Assembly: GCA_012728415.1 (NCBI GenBank)
Contig: JAAYFD010000041.1
Coordinates: forward strand, 1-47,447
Length of the DNA: 47,447 bases
Reading direction: 5' to 3'
Source: Gammaproteobacteria bacterium
GTDB lineage: Bacteria; Pseudomonadota; Gammaproteobacteria; Pseudomonadales; Pseudomonadaceae
A model generated the notes under the pieces. That model was not told where the DNA came from. It saw nothing but the letters and a program-made list of their open reading frames with translations, and did not search any database. This document shows, piece by piece, positions 45,675 through 47,447 of this stretch. Made by a program: the position numbers and the translations under genes. Within the stretch, counting starts at the first letter, position 1. Every line of letters starts with the position of its first letter.

Positions 45675-46913
45675 ATGGCGCTGTACGTACAAAAATTTGG
45701 CGGCAGTTCTGTGGCCAATATTGAGCGCATCCAGCAGGTGGCCGACAAGGTTCGGGATTTCCATCGGGATGGACACCAGGTTGTAGTGGTGCTGTCGGCG
45801 ATGAGCGGTGAAACCAACCGGCTGCTTGACCTGGCCAGACAGGTCAGCAGTAATCCGTCGCCGCGCGAGCAGGATATGCTGGCTTCCACGGGCGAGCAGG
45901 TGACTATTGCCCTGCTGGCTATTGCACTGGAAGAGCGGGGTGTGCCTGCTGTTTCAATGACTGGCTGGCAGGTTCCGGTGCGCACTGATTCGTCTTTTGG
46001 CAAGGCGCGTGTGGAAGAGCTGAATGACAGCCATATCCGTCATTATCTGAACGCTGGCAAAGTGGTCGTGGTTGCAGGCTTTCAAGGTGTGGACATGGAA
46101 AACAACGTCACCACACTTGGGCGCGGTGGTTCGGATACAACAGCGGTGGCGCTGGCGGCGGTGCTCAAGGCCGATGAATGCCAGATTTATACTGATGTTG
46201 ATGGTGTCTACACAACTGATCCCCGGGTGGTGGCAGAGGCCCGCAGGCTGGACAGCATTACTGTTGAAGAAATGCTTGAAATGGCCAGTCAGGGATCGAA
46301 AATCTTGCAGATTCGTTCGGTCGAATTTGCCGGTAAATACAATGTACCGCTGCGCGTCCTGCACAGTTTTCAGGATGGTCCGGGTACGCTGATTACAATG
46401 GAGCAGGATACGTCCATGGAACAGCCGATTATCTCGGGTATTGCCTTTAATCGTGATGAGGCCAAACTGACCATTCGTGGAGTTGCGGATACGCCGGGTG
46501 TCGCGTTTCGTATTCTCGGTGCGATCAGTGATGCAAACATTGAGGTTGACGTAATTGTTCAGAATGTCGCGGAGGAGGATAATACCACTGACCTTACTTT
46601 TACCGTTGGCCGCCAGGACTATGAAAAAGCACTACAGATCCTGCAGCAAACCGGTAGCGATCTGGGCGCCCGACAGGTTGGCGGTACGACGAGTATAGCT
46701 AAGGTTTCGATCATAGGTGTCGGTATGCGCTCGCATGCCGGTGTGGCCAGCCGGATGTTTGCTGCGCTGGCTCGTGAGAACATTAACATCCAGATGATTT
46801 CCACTTCGGAAATCAAGGTGTCTGTGGTGATTGATGAAAAGTACACTGAACTGGCGGTGCGAGCACTGCATGACGAGTTTGGGCTGGATACTCCGGTGGT
46901 AACCCGTGCCTAG
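45675..46913 (+). CDS. lysC: Aspartate kinase LysC
   Basis: LysC phosphorylates aspartate, the first step to lysine, methionine, threonine and diaminopimelate. The 412-residue length equals that of Pseudomonas LysC. The kinase domain has VQKFGGSSVANIERI at the N-terminus, SAMSGETNRL and LGRGGSDTTAVALAA; two ACT domains (about 265-410) mediate feedback by lysine and threonine. ATG 45675 was chosen because the conserved MALYVQKFGG starts there; the frame extends upstream only as a shadow of alaS. Linked to rsmA after 51 nt in the conserved alaS-lysC-rsmA order. Confidence 0.97.
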   Translation: MALYVQKFGGSSVANIERIQQVADKVRDFHRDGHQVVVVLSAMSGETNRLLDLARQVSSNPSPREQDMLASTGEQVTIALLAIALEERGVPAVSMTGWQVPVRTDSSFGKARVEELNDSHIRHYLNAGKVVVVAGFQGVDMENNVTTLGRGGSDTTAVALAAVLKADECQIYTDVDGVYTTDPRVVAEARRLDSITVEEMLEMASQGSKILQIRSVEFAGKYNVPLRVLHSFQDGPGTLITMEQDTSMEQPIISGIAFNRDEAKLTIRGVADTPGVAFRILGAISDANIEVDVIVQNVAEEDNTTDLTFTVGRQDYEKALQILQQTGSDLGARQVGGTTSIAKVSIIGVGMRSHAGVASRMFAALARENINIQMISTSEIKVSVVIDEKYTELAVRALHDEFGLDTPVVTRA

Positions 46914-46964
46914 GCCCGGGCCAGTATTGATGTGTATTGAAAACTTGAATCAAGGAGAAATGGA

Positions 46965-47147
46965 ATGTTGATTTTGACTCGACGTGTAGGTGAAACCCTG
47001 ATGGTTGGGGACGATGTTACGGTGACTGTACTGGGTGTAAAAGGCAACCAGGTACGTATTGGCGTAGACGCACCAAAAGACGTTGCTGTACACCGTGAAG
47101 AGATTTACCAGCGCATTCAAAACGAGAAAGATGCGAACCAGGACTGA
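46965..47147 (+). CDS. csrA: Carbon storage regulator CsrA / RsmA
   Basis: This 60-residue RNA-binding dimer represses or stabilises mRNAs by binding GGA motifs near ribosome-binding sites. The sequence is almost identical to Pseudomonas RsmA through residue 52 ([20 protein letters not shown]; the RNA-contacting Leu4 and Arg44 in [11 protein letters not shown]). AAGGAG lies 8 nt before the ATG. It is followed by tRNA-Ser, as in P. aeruginosa. A GGA-rich RNA at 3733-3857 in this window is a plausible antagonist. Confidence 0.98.
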   Translation: MLILTRRVGETLMVGDDVTVTVLGVKGNQVRIGVDAPKDVAVHREEIYQRIQNEKDANQD

Positions 47148-47172
47148 GACGGGAAATAAAATAAAAACTGCC

Positions 47173-47200
47173 TTGCAAAAACAAAAAAATACTGTATGAT
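47173..47200 (+). promoter_or_regulatory. Promoter of the tRNA-Ser gene
   Basis: TTGCAA (47173-47178) and TATGAT (47195-47200) are 16 nt apart, with an A-rich spacer. The start near 47207 precedes the mature tRNA by about 7 nt. Confidence 0.6.
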
Positions 47201-47213
47201 TCGTTCCCGTTAC

Positions 47214-47306
<93 letters not shown>

Positions 47307-47310
47307 CAGG

Positions 47311-47355
47311 TATAAAGTGTTTAAAGCACTTGAAAAACACATTAAACACTTTATA
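47311..47355. repeat. Perfect 14-bp inverted repeat between the two tRNA genes
   Basis: TATAAAGTGTTTAA (47311-47324) and its exact reverse complement (47342-47355) are separated by 17 nt. The right arm overlaps the -10 of the tRNA-Arg promoter. It begins 7 nt after the tRNA-Ser CCA. Confidence 0.8.
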
Positions 47356-47357
47356 AT
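47330..47357 (+). promoter_or_regulatory. Promoter of the tRNA-Arg gene
   Basis: TTGAAA (47330-47335) and a perfect TATAAT (47352-47357) are 16 nt apart, and GCG follows the -10 as in stringent-type discriminators. The start near 47364 is 5 nt before the tRNA. Confidence 0.65.
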
Positions 47358-47368
47358 GCGTGACTTGC

Positions 47369-47445
47369 GGACTCATAGCTCAGCTGGATAGAGTACTCGG
47401 CTACGAACCGAGCGGTCGGAGGTTCGAATCCTCCTGAGTCCACCA
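47369..47445 (+). tRNA. tRNA-Arg (anticodon ACG)
   Basis: The acceptor stem GGACTCA (47369-47375) pairs with TGAGTCC (47435-47441), with discriminator A and encoded CCA (47443-47445). The anticodon arm CTCGG CTACGAA CCGAG carries ACG, read as ICG after A34 deamination, for CGU, CGC and CGA codons. The D arm and T arm (GGAGGTTCGAATCCTCC) are standard. It ends 2 nt before the window end. Confidence 0.97.
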
Positions 47446-47447
47446 TA

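Overview
The window looks like chromosomal DNA of a flagellated gammaproteobacterium of the Pseudomonadaceae or a close relative. Two blocks follow Pseudomonas gene order: cspD / clpS-clpA / infA / bpt-aat / ftsK-lolA-rarA-crcB / serS / cysG, and aruC / small protein / alaS / lysC / rsmA(csrA) / tRNA-Ser / tRNA-Arg. Base composition is moderate, below that of typical high-GC Pseudomonas. Several genes expected from the Pseudomonas order are absent at their usual places (trxB between aat and ftsK; the arginine succinyltransferase genes after aruC), which suggests a streamlined lineage.

Layout. 1-172: right end of an IS200/IS605-type insertion sequence, running off the left edge. 308-3355: three-gene MacAB-like export operon (adaptor, FtsX-type permease, ATPase). 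3356-3923: long non-coding stretch holding a strong candidate for an RsmY/RsmZ-type small RNA with promoter, terminator and an upstream GacA-like palindrome. 3924-4715: tcdA. 5054-10706: flgJ, flgK and flgL, with a tehB-like methyltransferase between flgK and flgL, and sigma-54-type promoters before flgJ and flgL. 10913-13188: response regulator and small cytoplasmic histidine kinase. 13278-20100 (minus): SNF2/SWIM helicase overlapping the end of metH. 20725-23145: DUF1631 protein. 23303-27927: nifJ (pyruvate:ferredoxin/flavodoxin oxidoreductase) overlapping a dihydroorotate-dehydrogenase-like gene, behind an Anr/FNR-type box. 28005-42871: conserved housekeeping genes (proteolysis, N-end rule, translation initiation, DNA segregation, lipoprotein transport, fluoride export, seryl-tRNA and siroheme synthesis, ornithine aminotransferase). 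43031-47445: alaS, lysC, rsmA and two tRNAs.

How the genes connect. The N-end rule pathway is nearly complete here: Bpt and Aat add N-terminal Leu/Phe, ClpS recognises it, and ClpA unfolds the substrate for ClpP. The window also carries both sides of a likely Rsm circuit: the RNA-binding regulator RsmA/CsrA at 46965 and a GGA-rich RNA at 3733 that could sequester it. The Anr box suggests that nifJ supports oxygen-limited pyruvate oxidation. No CRISPR array, prophage, plasmid origin or defence island was seen. The most novel-looking items are the Rsm-like RNA, the Anr-controlled nifJ operon, the TPR-response-regulator/kinase pair next to the flagellar genes, and the metH-helicase overlap.
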